64,000 nucleotides of DNA, taken from Nonomuraea jiangxiensis (GTDB lineage Bacteria > Actinomycetota > Actinomycetes > Streptosporangiales > Streptosporangiaceae). Where the stretch lies: positions 186,001 through 250,000 of the forward strand of contig NZ_FNDJ01000002.1 in the NCBI RefSeq assembly GCF_900099965.1, given 5' to 3'. A model generated the notes under the pieces. That model was not told the origin of the DNA. It did no database searches and was given only the letters and a program-made list of their open reading frames with translations. The translations under genes and the position numbers were made by a program. Positions 15,709 through 24,632 of this stretch are shown here, piece after piece (positions within the stretch are counted from its first letter, which is position 1; every line of letters begins with the position of its first letter).

Positions 15709-16737
15709 GTGAACCTCGCCGACTCAGCGTTCCTGCGTGCCTGCCGCCGTCAGCCCGTCCCGCACACCCCGGTCTGGTACATGCGCCAGGCCGGGCGGTC
15801 CCTGCCGGAATACCTCAAGGTCCGCGAGGGCGTGCCGATGCTCACCGCGTGCGCCACGCCCGACCTGATCGTCGAGATCACCATGCAGCCGGTTCGCCGC
15901 TACGGCGTGGACGCGGCGATCTTCTTCAGCGACATCGTGGTCCCGCTCAAGGCCATCGGCGTCGACCTCGACATCAAGCCGGGCGTCGGCCCCGTGGTGG
16001 CCGACCCGATCCGCGACGCCGCGGGGCTCGACGCGCTGCGCCCGCTGGAGCCCGGCGACGTGCCCTACGTCACCGAGGCCATCCGCGCCCTGACCGGCGA
16101 GCTGGGCGGCACCCCGCTGATCGGGTTCGCCGGGGCGCCGTTCACGCTCGGCTCCTACCTGATCGAGGGCGGCCCGTCGAAAAACCACGACCGCACGAAG
16201 GCCATGATGTACGGCGCCCCCGAGCTGTGGCACGCCCTGATGGACCGGCTGTCCGACATCGTGCTGGAGCACCTGCGCATCCAGGTCGCGGCCGGCGCCT
16301 CGGCCGTGCAGCTCTTCGACTCCTGGGTGGGGGCGGTGGCGGTGGCCGACTACCGCGAGTTCATCCTGCCCTACACCCGCCGCATCTTCGAGGGCGTCGC
16401 CGGGGTGCCGCGCATCCACTTCGGGGTGGGCACCGGCGAGCTGCTCGGCGTGCTCGGCGAGGCCGGGGCCGACGTGGTGGGCGTGGACTGGCGGGTCCCG
16501 CTGGACGAGGCGGCCCGCCGGGTCGGGCCCGGCAAGGCGCTGCAGGGCAACCTCGACCCGGCGGTGCTGCTGGCGCCGTGGGAGGTGGTGGAGCGCAAGG
16601 CCCGCGAGGTGCTGCGGCAGGGCCGGGCGGCCGAGGGGCACGTGTTCAACCTGGGACACGGCGTGCTGCCCTCGACCGATCCCGACCAGCTCAAGCGCCT
16701 GACCGACCTCGTCCACGAGGCCGGCCGGGCGAGCTGA
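15709..16737 (+). CDS. hemE: Uroporphyrinogen decarboxylase
   Basis: Cytoplasmic enzyme that removes four acetate carboxyls from uroporphyrinogen III to give coproporphyrinogen III, 342 aa. The active-site loop [10 protein letters not shown] (about residues 25-34), [15 protein letters not shown] and [17 protein letters not shown] are diagnostic. I chose GTG 15709 because the family begins a few residues before FLRACRRQ; the 26 upstream codons are poorly matched. With hemG and hemQ downstream it forms the coproporphyrin-dependent branch typical of Gram-positive actinobacteria. Confidence 0.95.
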   Translation: MNLADSAFLRACRRQPVPHTPVWYMRQAGRSLPEYLKVREGVPMLTACATPDLIVEITMQPVRRYGVDAAIFFSDIVVPLKAIGVDLDIKPGVGPVVADPIRDAAGLDALRPLEPGDVPYVTEAIRALTGELGGTPLIGFAGAPFTLGSYLIEGGPSKNHDRTKAMMYGAPELWHALMDRLSDIVLEHLRIQVAAGASAVQLFDSWVGAVAVADYREFILPYTRRIFEGVAGVPRIHFGVGTGELLGVLGEAGADVVGVDWRVPLDEAARRVGPGKALQGNLDPAVLLAPWEVVERKAREVLRQGRAAEGHVFNLGHGVLPSTDPDQLKRLTDLVHEAGRAS

Positions 16738-16743
16738 TCCCCA

Positions 16744-17757
16744 TCAGGCCTGGTCATCGGTGGATTCGGGGGCCTGTTCACCGCGGTGGGGCTGAGGCGG
16801 CGTTCGGGGGCCCGACGGCGAGGCCGTCGCGGGCAGCAGGGAAGGCCGCGTGCGGTTGCGCCGCGTCAGGAAGACGATCACGGCCATCACGGGCAGCAGG
16901 AAGATCATCCACGGGAGCAGCACGCCGAACAACGTGAGCAGCCCCCTGGTGAACGACACCAGCGAGTCCCAGCCCGTCTTGAGCCCGCCGAGGAAGCCCG
17001 CGGGCTCCTCCTCCGGCTCCTCGATCACGGCGGCCGGCCCGACCAGCTGGAGCGTCAGCGTGGCCATGGAGACCTGCGCGGCCAGCTCCTTCTGCTGCGC
17101 CTGCAGCGACTCCAGGTCCGCCTCCCTGGAGGAGATCTCCCGCTCCACCTCCAGCACCTGGCCGATCGTGTCGGCCCGCTTCATCAGCTCGCGCAGCGAC
17201 TCCAGCGATCGCTGCGCCGACTTCAGCCGGCTCTCCACGTCGGCCACCTTCAGGGTGACGTCCTCGGTGCCCTGGTTCATGGAGACCTGCTCGCCCAGGT
17301 CCTTGCCGAGCCGGCCGACCACCGCGGCGTACTTGTCAGGCGGGATCTTGAACTCCAGCGTGGCGGTGTCCTGGCTGTCGTCGGCCGAGCTGGTCTCCTC
17401 CTTGGACAGATAGCCGCCGGCCGCCGTCACGATCCCCTTGGCCTGCTGGACGGCCGTACTCACCTGCTTGGCCCGTACGGCCATGGTGCCGATGTAGATG
17501 ACCTGCCGCTGCTGCTGCGTGACCTCGACGTTCGAGACGATGCCGCCGTCCTTGCCGCCGCCGCCCTGGTCGCGCGCCTGCGCCGTGGGGAGCGCCTTCT
17601 GGCTGGTGGCGGACTCCGCGGCGAGCGCGGGAGCCTGCGCGGGGGCGGCGGCGTCGTAGTCGGCCGCGCCGGAAAGGCTGCTGCCGCCGCCGCAGCCCGC
17701 CAGGAGAACGGCCGCGGAGGCGGCCGAGAGCACAATGCCGTACCGGATTCTCCTCAT
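16744..17757 (-). CDS. DUF4349 lipoprotein with C-terminal membrane helix
   Basis: 337-aa exported protein. Signal peptide with lipobox LLAGC (Cys about 22), a Gly/Ala-rich linker, then the DUF4349 domain: RQVIYIGTMAVRAKQV and TATLEFKIPPDKYAAVVGRLGKDLGE, followed by a long coiled coil (about 165-235, AQRSLESLRELMKRADTIGQVLEVEREIS). A membrane helix near LPWMIFLLPVMAVIVFL is followed by basic residues and a Pro-rich tail. The protein is therefore held at both ends. Function unknown. Convergent with hemE (6 bp gap), divergent from hemG. Confidence 0.85.
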   Translation of the reverse strand: MRRIRYGIVLSAASAAVLLAGCGGGSSLSGAADYDAAAPAQAPALAAESATSQKALPTAQARDQGGGGKDGGIVSNVEVTQQQRQVIYIGTMAVRAKQVSTAVQQAKGIVTAAGGYLSKEETSSADDSQDTATLEFKIPPDKYAAVVGRLGKDLGEQVSMNQGTEDVTLKVADVESRLKSAQRSLESLRELMKRADTIGQVLEVEREISSREADLESLQAQQKELAAQVSMATLTLQLVGPAAVIEEPEEEPAGFLGGLKTGWDSLVSFTRGLLTLFGVLLPWMIFLLPVMAVIVFLTRRNRTRPSLLPATASPSGPRTPPQPHRGEQAPESTDDQA

Positions 17758-17886
17758 GCTCTTAAGACGGCTCCCGGATCATCCGGGTTTGACGATGATA
17801 ATCACGGTACGGTCACTCTCCCTGACGGCGTTGCCTCGTGGCCCCGAGCAGCAGGGCAGGCCGGTGAGACGGTAGCGTCGGGAGAC

Positions 17887-19290
17887 GTGGAAGGGAATCG
17901 GGCACACGTGGTCGTCGTCGGCGGGGGGATCTCGGGTCTCGCCGCGGCGTGGTATCTCCGGCAGGGCGCGGGCGAGCGGGTCAAGGTGACGGTGCTCGAA
18001 GGCAGCCCGCGCATCGGCGGCAAGCTGTACACCTCGGAGGTGGCCGGGGTGAGCGTGGACGCGGGCGCCGAGGCCATGCTGGCCCGCCGGCCCGAGGGCA
18101 CGGAGCTGGCCAGGGCGGTCGGGCTGGGCGACGAGCTGGTGGTGCCCGGCACCACCCGGTCGGCCGTCTACTCCAGGGGAGTTCTGCGGTTCCTGCCGAA
18201 GGGCCAGGTCATGGGCGTGCCGTCCGACCTGGCGGAGCTGGCCAGATCGGGCATCGTCTCGGCCGGCGGGCTGCTGCGCGTGCCGCTCGACCAGATCCTG
18301 CCGGCGACCCTCGTACGCACCGACGTGTCCGTGGCCGCCTACATCCGCGCCAGGATGGGCGGCGAGATCGTGGAACGGCTGGTCGAGCCGCTGCTCGGCG
18401 GCGTCTACGCGGGCCGGGCCGACATGTTGTCGCTGGAGGCCACGATGCCGCGGGTGGCGGCCGTGGCCCGGTCCGAGCGCTCGTTGCTCAGCGCCGCCCG
18501 GCAACTCGTCGAGGAGGCGCCGAAGGAGGCCGGACCGGTCTTCACGTCGCTGAAGAACGGCCTCGGCGGCCTGCCCGAGGCGGTCGCCAAGGAGTCCGGC
18601 GCCGACATCAGGACCGGCGTCACCGTGCGCGAGCTGCACAGGACCGAGCAAGGCTGGCGGCTCGTCACGGGCCCGGTGCCGAAGCCCGAGGTGGTCGAGG
18701 CCGACGCCGTGATCGTGGCCACGCCCGGGGCGGCCGCCGCCCGGCTGTTCAAGTCCGACGTGCCCAAGGCGGCGAGCGAGCTGGCCAGGATCGACTACGC
18801 CAGCATGGCCATCGTCACCCTCGCCTACCCGGTCGACGCCTTCCCCGACCCGCCGACCTCCAGCGGCTACCTGGTGCCGCCGGTGGACGGGCGGGCGGTC
18901 AAGGCGGTCACGTTCAGCTCCGTGAAGTGGCCGCACCTGGCCGGTGACCTGGTGATCCTGCGCTGCTCGATCGGCCGGATCGGCGAGGAGCACCTGCTGC
19001 AGCGCGACGACTCCGAGCTGGTGTCGCTGGCCACGGTCGAGATGGCCGAGGTGATGGGCGTGCGCGGGCTGCCGGTGGACAGCCGGGTCACCCGCTGGGG
19101 CGGGGGGCTGCCGCAATACAACGTGGGCCACCTCGACCGGGTGGCCAGGGTGCGCGCGGCGGTGTCCGTGCAGCCGGGGCTGGCCGTGTGCGGCGCCGCC
19201 TACGACGGCATCGGCATCCCGGCCTGTGTCAGCACCGCCCGTACGGCCGCCGCCCGGATTCTGGACCACCTGTCGCTGCGGGGAGAATAG
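17887..19290 (+). CDS. hemG: Coproporphyrinogen III / protoporphyrinogen oxidase
   Basis: FAD enzyme of the HemY type, 467 aa. It begins with the dinucleotide-binding [18 protein letters not shown], then [16 protein letters not shown] and [15 protein letters not shown], and ends with [19 protein letters not shown]. In actinobacteria this class oxidises coproporphyrinogen III to coproporphyrin III (often named cgoX or hemY). GTG 17887 follows a GGGAG site. The open frame extends far upstream, but that part is antisense to the DUF4349 gene. The stop lies 5 bp before hemQ: an operon. Confidence 0.92.
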   Translation: MEGNRAHVVVVGGGISGLAAAWYLRQGAGERVKVTVLEGSPRIGGKLYTSEVAGVSVDAGAEAMLARRPEGTELARAVGLGDELVVPGTTRSAVYSRGVLRFLPKGQVMGVPSDLAELARSGIVSAGGLLRVPLDQILPATLVRTDVSVAAYIRARMGGEIVERLVEPLLGGVYAGRADMLSLEATMPRVAAVARSERSLLSAARQLVEEAPKEAGPVFTSLKNGLGGLPEAVAKESGADIRTGVTVRELHRTEQGWRLVTGPVPKPEVVEADAVIVATPGAAAARLFKSDVPKAASELARIDYASMAIVTLAYPVDAFPDPPTSSGYLVPPVDGRAVKAVTFSSVKWPHLAGDLVILRCSIGRIGEEHLLQRDDSELVSLATVEMAEVMGVRGLPVDSRVTRWGGGLPQYNVGHLDRVARVRAAVSVQPGLAVCGAAYDGIGIPACVSTARTAAARILDHLSLRGE

Positions 19291-19295
19291 GCACC

Positions 19296-19997
19296 ATGAC
19301 AGAGGGCGCTGCGCGGCTCAAGGCCCGCGATCTCAACCAGGTGATCCGTTACACCATGTGGTCGGTCTTCCAGGTGACCGAGCCGTGCCCGGCGGACCGC
19401 GACGGCATGGCCGGCGAGGTGGCGGACCTGCTGGAGCAGGTCGCCGGCAAGGACGTCGTGACCAGGGGGGTCTACGACGTGGCCGGGTTCCGGGCGGACG
19501 CCGACTACATGTTCTGGTGGCACGCGCCGACCCCGGAGGACCTGCAGGACGTCTACTCCCGGTTGCGCCGTACGGAGCTGGGCCGGCACAGCAGGCCCGT
19601 CTGGTCGGCGATGGCGCTGCACCGGCCGGCCGAGTTCAACAAGTCGCACATCCCGGCCTTCCTCGCCGAGGAGGAGCCGCGTGCCTACGTGAGCGTCTAT
19701 CCGTTCGTGCGCTCCTACGAGTGGTATCTGCTGGAGGACTCCGAGCGCCGGGCGATGCTGGCCGAGCACGGGCGGATGGCGCGCGACTATCCCGACGTGC
19801 GGGCCAACACCGTCTCCTGCTTCTCGCTCAACGACTACGAGTGGATGCTGGCGTTCGAGGCCGACGAGCTGCACCGGATCGTCGACCTGATGCGGACGCT
19901 GCGGGGCGCGCAGGCGCGGCGGCACACGCGCGTCGAGATCCCCTTCTACACGGGGGCCCGTAAGCCGGTGAGCGAGCTCGTCGCCGCCCTGCCCTGA
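19296..19997 (+). CDS. hemQ: Coproheme decarboxylase HemQ
   Basis: Chlorite-dismutase-fold enzyme, 233 aa, that converts iron-coproporphyrin III to heme b with peroxide. Family signatures are [15 protein letters not shown] at the N-terminus, the catalytic Tyr region [16 protein letters not shown] and [14 protein letters not shown]. Start ATG 19296; its GGGAGA ribosome site lies inside the end of hemG. Ferrochelatase (hemH/cpfC) is not in this window. Confidence 0.95.
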   Translation: MTEGAARLKARDLNQVIRYTMWSVFQVTEPCPADRDGMAGEVADLLEQVAGKDVVTRGVYDVAGFRADADYMFWWHAPTPEDLQDVYSRLRRTELGRHSRPVWSAMALHRPAEFNKSHIPAFLAEEEPRAYVSVYPFVRSYEWYLLEDSERRAMLAEHGRMARDYPDVRANTVSCFSLNDYEWMLAFEADELHRIVDLMRTLRGAQARRHTRVEIPFYTGARKPVSELVAALP

Positions 19998-20114
19998 CGA
20001 AAGATCGAGCCCCGAGTTTTTCCATCCCACTGAAGTGATCTATCCCCTTTGTCACAATCAGGGAAATCCCTTGTGCGTTGAGCGGCTCCACGTAGCACGT
20101 TCCAAGGGGGCAGG

Positions 20115-21287
20115 GTGGAGAAGTCGGGAAAGCCGGATCGGCCGGGTAGGCGGCGGCGTGCCGCCGATGGCCGCACGACAGGACGGCACGCCGCGGGCCG
20201 GCATGCGGAGAAACGGCCCGCTGAGGCCCAGTCCGAGGTGCGGTCCGAGGCGCGGTCCGAGGCGCGGTCCGAGGCGCGGTCCGAGGCGCGGTCCGAGGCG
20301 CGGTCCGAGGCGCGGTCCGAGGCGCGGTCCGAGGTGCGGTCCGCTGAGGTGCGCTCTGGGGAGGTGCGGACTGCTGAGGTGCGCTCTGGGGAGGTGCGGT
20401 CTGTTGAGGTGCAGGTTGCGGGGCGGCACGCGGCTGGTGGGCGGGTGGTAGGGCGGTCGCGGCACGCGCGGCGGCGCTCCGGGCCGAGCCGGTTAACGGT
20501 GGGCGCGCTGGCGCTGGCGCTGGCGGGCGGGGGAGCGGGGCTGCTGCTAAGCGGCAACGGGGCGGCGGAGGGCACCTTCGGCGGGGCGCTGACCGTCGCC
20601 GGGTCCGTTGCCTCGGACCGGCCGGTGCCGGCGGCTGCCGGAGGGGCGGGACGGGCCGGGCGGGAGGACCGCGCGTCGGCGTCGCCCGGCGACGCCGGAG
20701 CCGCGACCGGGAGCGCGCCGCGGGCGGGCGCTGAGGCACAGGTCCGCCGGCGCGAGATCCGCAAGACGCCGCCGTCCGCCACTGCCGCCGCGGTGAAGCC
20801 TGATCGGGTGGAGCAGGACCGGGTGGAGCCCAGCCAGGCGGAGCCCAATCAGGTCGAGCCCGGTCGGGTCGAGCCGGGTCAGGTGGAGCCGGGGCTCGTG
20901 GACGGGATCATCGACTCGGGGGAGCCGCCCCCGAACGACTCCGCGGGCTTCAAGGCAGACGGGCCGTCGCGGCACACCGACCGGCGGGCGTACGCGTACT
21001 TCCGTACGCACTGGGGGCCGAAGGACAAGGCGATGAAACGCCTCAAGGAGATCCGCACGGTAGGCGGATATTTGCGCATATATACGGATATGCCGGACTC
21101 TGCGGCCAACTCCGCGCACGCCATTACGCTGTGCAAACGCGGCCTGGAGTACCTGCGGGCCGCCGGGGTGGCCGATCCGGTGGTGTTCGTCCAGGCGGAG
21201 TTCGGTGGGAACGGGAATCCGGTGCTGGCGAACGTGCTCGGCCCCGCCGACCGCGACTGCCGGGTCACCCACCCGACCCCGGACTGA
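20115..21287 (+). CDS. Membrane-anchored protein with RSEA repeats
   Basis: 390 aa from GTG 20115, with AAGGGGG 4 nt upstream. The N-terminal arm is highly charged and built of tandem RSEA tetrapeptides followed by five VRSxE pentapeptides (about residues 39-97). One membrane helix follows (about 127-147, TVGALALALAGGGAGLLL). The external part has a second repeat tract of VEPGx pentapeptides (about 232-258) and a compact C-terminal domain (about 285-390) with YAYFRTHWGPKDKAMKRLKEI and conserved-looking Cys residues (ITLCKRG, DRDCRV). I do not recognise that domain. Topology suggests a cell-surface or wall protein. Confidence 0.65.
   Translation: MEKSGKPDRPGRRRRAADGRTTGRHAAGRHAEKRPAEAQSEVRSEARSEARSEARSEARSEARSEARSEARSEVRSAEVRSGEVRTAEVRSGEVRSVEVQVAGRHAAGGRVVGRSRHARRRSGPSRLTVGALALALAGGGAGLLLSGNGAAEGTFGGALTVAGSVASDRPVPAAAGGAGRAGREDRASASPGDAGAATGSAPRAGAEAQVRRREIRKTPPSATAAAVKPDRVEQDRVEPSQAEPNQVEPGRVEPGQVEPGLVDGIIDSGEPPPNDSAGFKADGPSRHTDRRAYAYFRTHWGPKDKAMKRLKEIRTVGGYLRIYTDMPDSAANSAHAITLCKRGLEYLRAAGVADPVVFVQAEFGGNGNPVLANVLGPADRDCRVTHPTPD
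20229..20414 (+). repeat. 12-bp then 15-bp tandem coding repeats
   Basis: Seven exact copies of CGGTCCGAGGCG (20241-20324), flanked by one variant each side, encode RSEA. They grade into five 15-bp units starting GAGGTGCG (20331-20405) encoding EVRSx. Near-identical copies imply recent slippage or recombination. Confidence 0.95.
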
Positions 21288-21318
21288 CAACCGAAGCGCC
21301 GGACCGGCGGGCGAGGGG

Positions 21319-21426
21319 CTAGCGGATCCGTACGCGGGTCTTCGAGCACACCTCGCACCGCTGAGTCACGACCCGGCCAATGGTCTCGATCGTCACCCAC
21401 CGGTGGCGAAGATGGACAAAGCCCAC
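21319..21426 (-). CDS. 35-aa CxxC microprotein
   Basis: Short gene starting GTG 21426, with GTAGGAGT just upstream as a strong ribosome site. The peptide opens MGFVHLRHRWVTIETIG and ends with a CEVC pair and the basic tail SKTRVRIR. It lies 51 bp beyond the msrB stop on the same strand, and may be co-transcribed with it. No known family; the CxxC pair could bind metal or be redox active. Confidence 0.5.
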   Translation of the reverse strand: MGFVHLRHRWVTIETIGRVVTQRCEVCSKTRVRIR

Positions 21427-21477
21427 GCGAGCACTCCTACCCGGGGCCGACGATCGGTACGCATTGTCGCTATTCGA

Positions 21478-21879
21478 TCACACCTTGGGTTCGAGTCGCA
21501 GCGAAATCGAGTTGATGCAGTAGCGATCGTCCGTCGGAGTCGCGTAACCCTCTCCGTGGAAGACATGCCCCAGGTGAGAGTCACATCGGGCGCACCGCAC
21601 CTCGGTGCGGACCATCCCATGGCTGCGGTCCTCGATCAGCCGCACCGCCTCCGACTCGGACGGCTCGAAGAAGCTCGGCCACCCGCAGTGCGACTCGAAC
21701 TTCGTGTCCGACCGGAACAACTCGGCCCCGCAGGCGCGGCACGAGTAGACGCCCTCGGTCTTGGTGTCGACATATTCGCCCGTGAAGGGGCGCTCCGTCC
21801 CGGCTTCCCGGAGGACGCTGAACTCCTCCGGCGAAAGCTGGGCCCGCCACTCGGCCTCGCTCTTGACCACCTTCTCCAT
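21478..21879 (-). CDS. msrB: Peptide-methionine (R)-S-oxide reductase
   Basis: Repairs methionine-R-sulfoxide in oxidised proteins, 133 aa. Zinc-binding pairs CRAC and CARC, the substrate loop CGWPSFFEP, and the catalytic Cys in RYCINSISLRL are all present, so the enzyme looks intact. The start is ATG 21879: a TACTCT -10 box (21891-21886 on the minus strand) ends 6 nt before it, giving a leaderless mRNA; the upstream extension to 21975 is rejected. Confidence 0.95.
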   Translation of the reverse strand: MEKVVKSEAEWRAQLSPEEFSVLREAGTERPFTGEYVDTKTEGVYSCRACGAELFRSDTKFESHCGWPSFFEPSESEAVRLIEDRSHGMVRTEVRCARCDSHLGHVFHGEGYATPTDDRYCINSISLRLEPKV

Positions 21880-22200
21880 GCGTCCAGAGTACGAGATCCG
21901 GCAAAAAGAGATCTCCGCAGGGTGAAGCATCCTTCTTAGGGCGAATTCGCGTCTTTGTAGGCAAGGGGGTGTCATCGCTCCCTGTCAGGGGTGAGATCGT
22001 TCGCAGATCCCATCCGAGCGGCACAGCCCACGCCCGTGCTGGCGCCGCCGGGGGATCGCCATGGCCGGCCGGGTGGCGCGCCAGCGCCCGGAACGGCAGC
22101 GAACGGTCTGTAGGCCCGCCCCGTCGAGCCCTCGGTCCCGCCACCGAGGCGGCTCCGGGGCGGGCCCACCTCGCTTGACGGGGAAGGTAGGTTCGTTGGC
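21880..22200. other. Divergent intergenic region msrB / ligD-type gene
   Basis: About 320 bp with no supported gene. It carries the msrB -10 (21886-21891) and the ligD-type gene's -10 TAGGTT (22188-22193). No riboswitch or clear operator seen. Confidence 0.5.
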
Positions 22201-23208
22201 ATGGCATCGCCGTACATAGAGCTTGTGGTGGGCGAGAGGACCGTCAAGGTCACCAACCCCGACAAGGTGTATTTTCCAGCGATTGGCGCCACCAAGCGGG
22301 AGCTCGTCGAATACTACGTGAGCGTCGGCGAGGGGGCCCTGCGCGCGCTCAAGGACCGGCCCACCAACATCAAGCGTCATCCCGACGGCGTGCAGACGGA
22401 GGCCATCTACCAGAAGCGCATGCCGCCCCGGCACCCCGACTGGCTCCAGTCGGTGACCGTCACCTTCCCCAGCGGCCGTACGGCGCAGTCCCTGCGCGTC
22501 ACCGAGGTGGCCGCCATCGCCTACTGTGCCAACCTCGGCACCATCGACTTCCACCCCTGGCCGGTGCGGGCCGCCGACGTCGAGCACCCGGACGAGCTGC
22601 GCATCGACCTGGACCCGCAGCCGGGCCTGGAGTTCGACGCCGCCCGCCGCGCCGCCTTCCTCACCAGGGACGTGCTGGAGGAGCTGGGCATGGCCGGGTT
22701 CGTCAAGACCTCGGGCAACCGCGGCGCCCACGTCGCCGTGCGCATCGAGCCGCGCTGGGACTTCGTCCAGGTGCGCCATGCCGGCATCGCCCTGGCCAGG
22801 GCCATCGAGGAGCGCGATCCCAGCCTGGTGACCACGGCCTGGTGGAAGGAGGAGCGCGGCGAGCGGGTGTTCATCGACTTCAACCAGAACGCCAGGGACC
22901 GTACGGTGGCCAGCGCATATTCCGTCAGGGCCCAGCCGCACGCCCCCGTCTCGACCCCGCTCACCTGGGAGGAGCTGGAGGACGCCGACCCGCGCGACTT
23001 CGACATCCGCACGGTGCCCGCCCGCTTCGCCGAGGTCGGCGACGTGCACGCGGCCATCGACGACCGGGCCTACTCGATCGAGCCGCTGCTGGAGCTCTAC
23101 GCGAAGGACGACCGGGGCGACATGCCGTACCCGCCCAGCTACCCGAAGATGCCCGGGGAGCCGATGCGCGTCCAGCCGAGCAGGGCCAGGAACACCCAGG
23201 CCGACTGA
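22201..23208 (+). CDS. ligD: LigD-type DNA polymerase/primase domain protein
   Basis: Archaeo-eukaryotic primase-type polymerase of bacterial non-homologous end joining, 335 aa, standing alone rather than fused to a ligase. Motif I is LRIDLDPQPGLEF (metal Asps), motif II is KTSGNRGAHVAVRI, and FIDFNQNARDRTVASAYSVR is motif III. It can add ribo- or deoxynucleotides at DNA ends. ATG 22201 is 7 nt from a TAGGTT -10 box, so probably leaderless. A separate ATP-dependent ligase is encoded at 32314-33456. No Ku gene is in this window. Confidence 0.9.
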   Translation: MASPYIELVVGERTVKVTNPDKVYFPAIGATKRELVEYYVSVGEGALRALKDRPTNIKRHPDGVQTEAIYQKRMPPRHPDWLQSVTVTFPSGRTAQSLRVTEVAAIAYCANLGTIDFHPWPVRAADVEHPDELRIDLDPQPGLEFDAARRAAFLTRDVLEELGMAGFVKTSGNRGAHVAVRIEPRWDFVQVRHAGIALARAIEERDPSLVTTAWWKEERGERVFIDFNQNARDRTVASAYSVRAQPHAPVSTPLTWEELEDADPRDFDIRTVPARFAEVGDVHAAIDDRAYSIEPLLELYAKDDRGDMPYPPSYPKMPGEPMRVQPSRARNTQAD

Positions 23209-23268
23209 CCCCGGAGCGGGACGGCCGGCGGGGGCGCGAACCCTCCGTATCCGGCTGGTTTCACTTCG

Positions 23269-23297
23269 GTCACATTACTTGACTGGCGGTCTAATAG
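23269..23297 (+). promoter_or_regulatory. Promoter of the surface protein-sortase pair
   Basis: GTCACA (23269-23274), a 17-nt spacer, then TAATAG (23292-23297). A start near 23304 gives a 48-nt leader to ATG 23352, with GGAG as ribosome site. Confidence 0.55.
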
Positions 23298-23351
23298 TTC
23301 GCAAGGCTCGCTTGTGCATCGGGGGGCGACAACCGAGTCTGGAGCCTTCTC

Positions 23352-23813
23352 ATGGCAAGAGCGCGACTGGCAAGAGCACGCCGATTCGCGGCGGCCGGAG
23401 CGGTGACCGCCTTCGTGATCGCGGGCCTGAGCCTGGCGGGGGGCACGGCCTCCGCGCAGTCCGGTCCGGAGCTGCCTGACGTGCTGCCCGACTGCCTGAT
23501 ACCGCTGCGGCTGCCGCTGCTGTGCGACGACCCGCCAGAAGAGCCGGATCACCACGAACCCCAGGAGTCCTGGACGGAGCCGCCCCCGGCGAAGCACGAA
23601 CCGGAGGACCGGCCGCCCTCGGCGGACACCCTGCGCCCGTGGCGGCCCGCGGGCGAGGACGAGCACAGGGTGCCCAGGGGACACCCTGAGACCGGCGGCG
23701 GCGGGCTCGCGCCGGACGACGGCCCGGCGTGGCCGTTCGCGCTGGGCGGCGCGGCGCTGCTGGCCGGGGCCGGTCTGACCGGGTACGCGGTGCGGCGCAA
23801 GAGTGCCGCCTAG
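23352..23813 (+). CDS. Secreted protein with LPXTG-like sorting signal (HPETG)
   Basis: 153 aa. Cleavable signal peptide (RRFAAAGAVTAFVIAGLSLAGGTASAQS), a Pro/Glu/His-rich body with two Cys (PDCLIP, LLCDD), then HPETG (residues 111-115), a hydrophobic segment (PFALGGAALLAGAGLTGYAV) and the basic tail RRKSAA. This is the layout of a cell-wall sorting signal, with His in place of Leu. The gene overlaps the sortase start by 11 bp, so the protein is the likely substrate of that sortase. Function of the body unknown. Confidence 0.75.
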   Translation: MARARLARARRFAAAGAVTAFVIAGLSLAGGTASAQSGPELPDVLPDCLIPLRLPLLCDDPPEEPDHHEPQESWTEPPPAKHEPEDRPPSADTLRPWRPAGEDEHRVPRGHPETGGGGLAPDDGPAWPFALGGAALLAGAGLTGYAVRRKSAA

Positions 23814-24537
23814 ATCCGCCGGAGCCCGGAACACGGGCGGGGCGAGGGACCAGGGCCGGGCGCGGGACCAGGGCCGGGCGCGGGGTCAGAAGGCGATCCT
23901 GGCAGGGGCCGGGCTGCTCTCGCTGGCCGGGGTGCTGCTGATCGCGCTCGGGCTCGGCGGCATCCTGGGCGGCGGGCCCGAGCCGGATCCCGTCGCGGCG
24001 GAGACCCGCGAGCCGAGGCCGTCCCTGTTCACCGGCGTACCCCCGGCGAAAGCGGCCGCGCCCATGCGGGCCGCCCGCCCCACGGCCGTCTACCTCCCCT
24101 CCATCGGCGTGCGGGCACCGCTGATCGAACTCGGCCTGGACCAGGAGGGCGCCATCCAGAACCCGCCCCTCGACTCCCCGAACCTGGCAGGCTGGTACCG
24201 CTACGGCCCCGTCCCCGGCCAGCGCGGCGCCGCCGTGATCACCGGCCACCTCGACACCAGGACCGGCCCCGCCGTCTTCGCCCGGCTCAAGGACGTCAAG
24301 CGCGGCGACCAGGTGCAGGTGCTGCGCGCCGACCGCTCGGTGGCGGTCTTCGTGGTCGACTCCGTGGAGCACACGCCGAAGCGGAGCTTCCCCGCCAGGA
24401 AGGTCTACGCCAAGCTCTCCTATCCGGGGCTGCGGCTGGTGACCTGCGGCGGGACGTTCGACCAGGCGGCGCACAGCTACCGCGAACACACGATCGTGTA
24501 CGCGCACCTGGCGGCGCCGTACCATCCCGGGAGCTGA
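23803..24537 (+). CDS. Class F-like sortase
   Basis: Membrane-anchored transpeptidase, 244 aa, that attaches secreted proteins to the wall. Basic N-terminus with an 18-bp repeat (RDQGRA twice), one membrane helix (about 33-54), then the sortase barrel: VYLPSIGVRAPLIELGL, catalytic His in VITGHLDTR, Cys in LVTCGGTFD and Arg in SYREHTIVY. This pattern, with the compact 150-aa domain, fits actinobacterial class E/F sortases. GTG 23803 lies within the end of the upstream gene, so translation is coupled. Confidence 0.9.
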   Translation: MPPRSAGARNTGGARDQGRARDQGRARGQKAILAGAGLLSLAGVLLIALGLGGILGGGPEPDPVAAETREPRPSLFTGVPPAKAAAPMRAARPTAVYLPSIGVRAPLIELGLDQEGAIQNPPLDSPNLAGWYRYGPVPGQRGAAVITGHLDTRTGPAVFARLKDVKRGDQVQVLRADRSVAVFVVDSVEHTPKRSFPARKVYAKLSYPGLRLVTCGGTFDQAAHSYREHTIVYAHLAAPYHPGS

Positions 24538-24632
24538 TCAGGAGCCGCCCCGCCCTCACCCGCCGGCGCCGGGAACGGCTCGGCCCTCGGCGACCGCCGC
24601 GTGGCACGGCGTCCGGCGACATGGGCCGTGGG

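Noticed and set aside
16786..17886. 5' extension of the hemG frame
   Set aside because: Antisense to the DUF4349 lipoprotein gene; the FAD-binding motif begins right after GTG 17887.
22174..22179. TTGACG before the ligD-type gene as a -35 box
   Set aside because: It is only 8 nt from the TAGGTT -10, too close for sigma-70 spacing.
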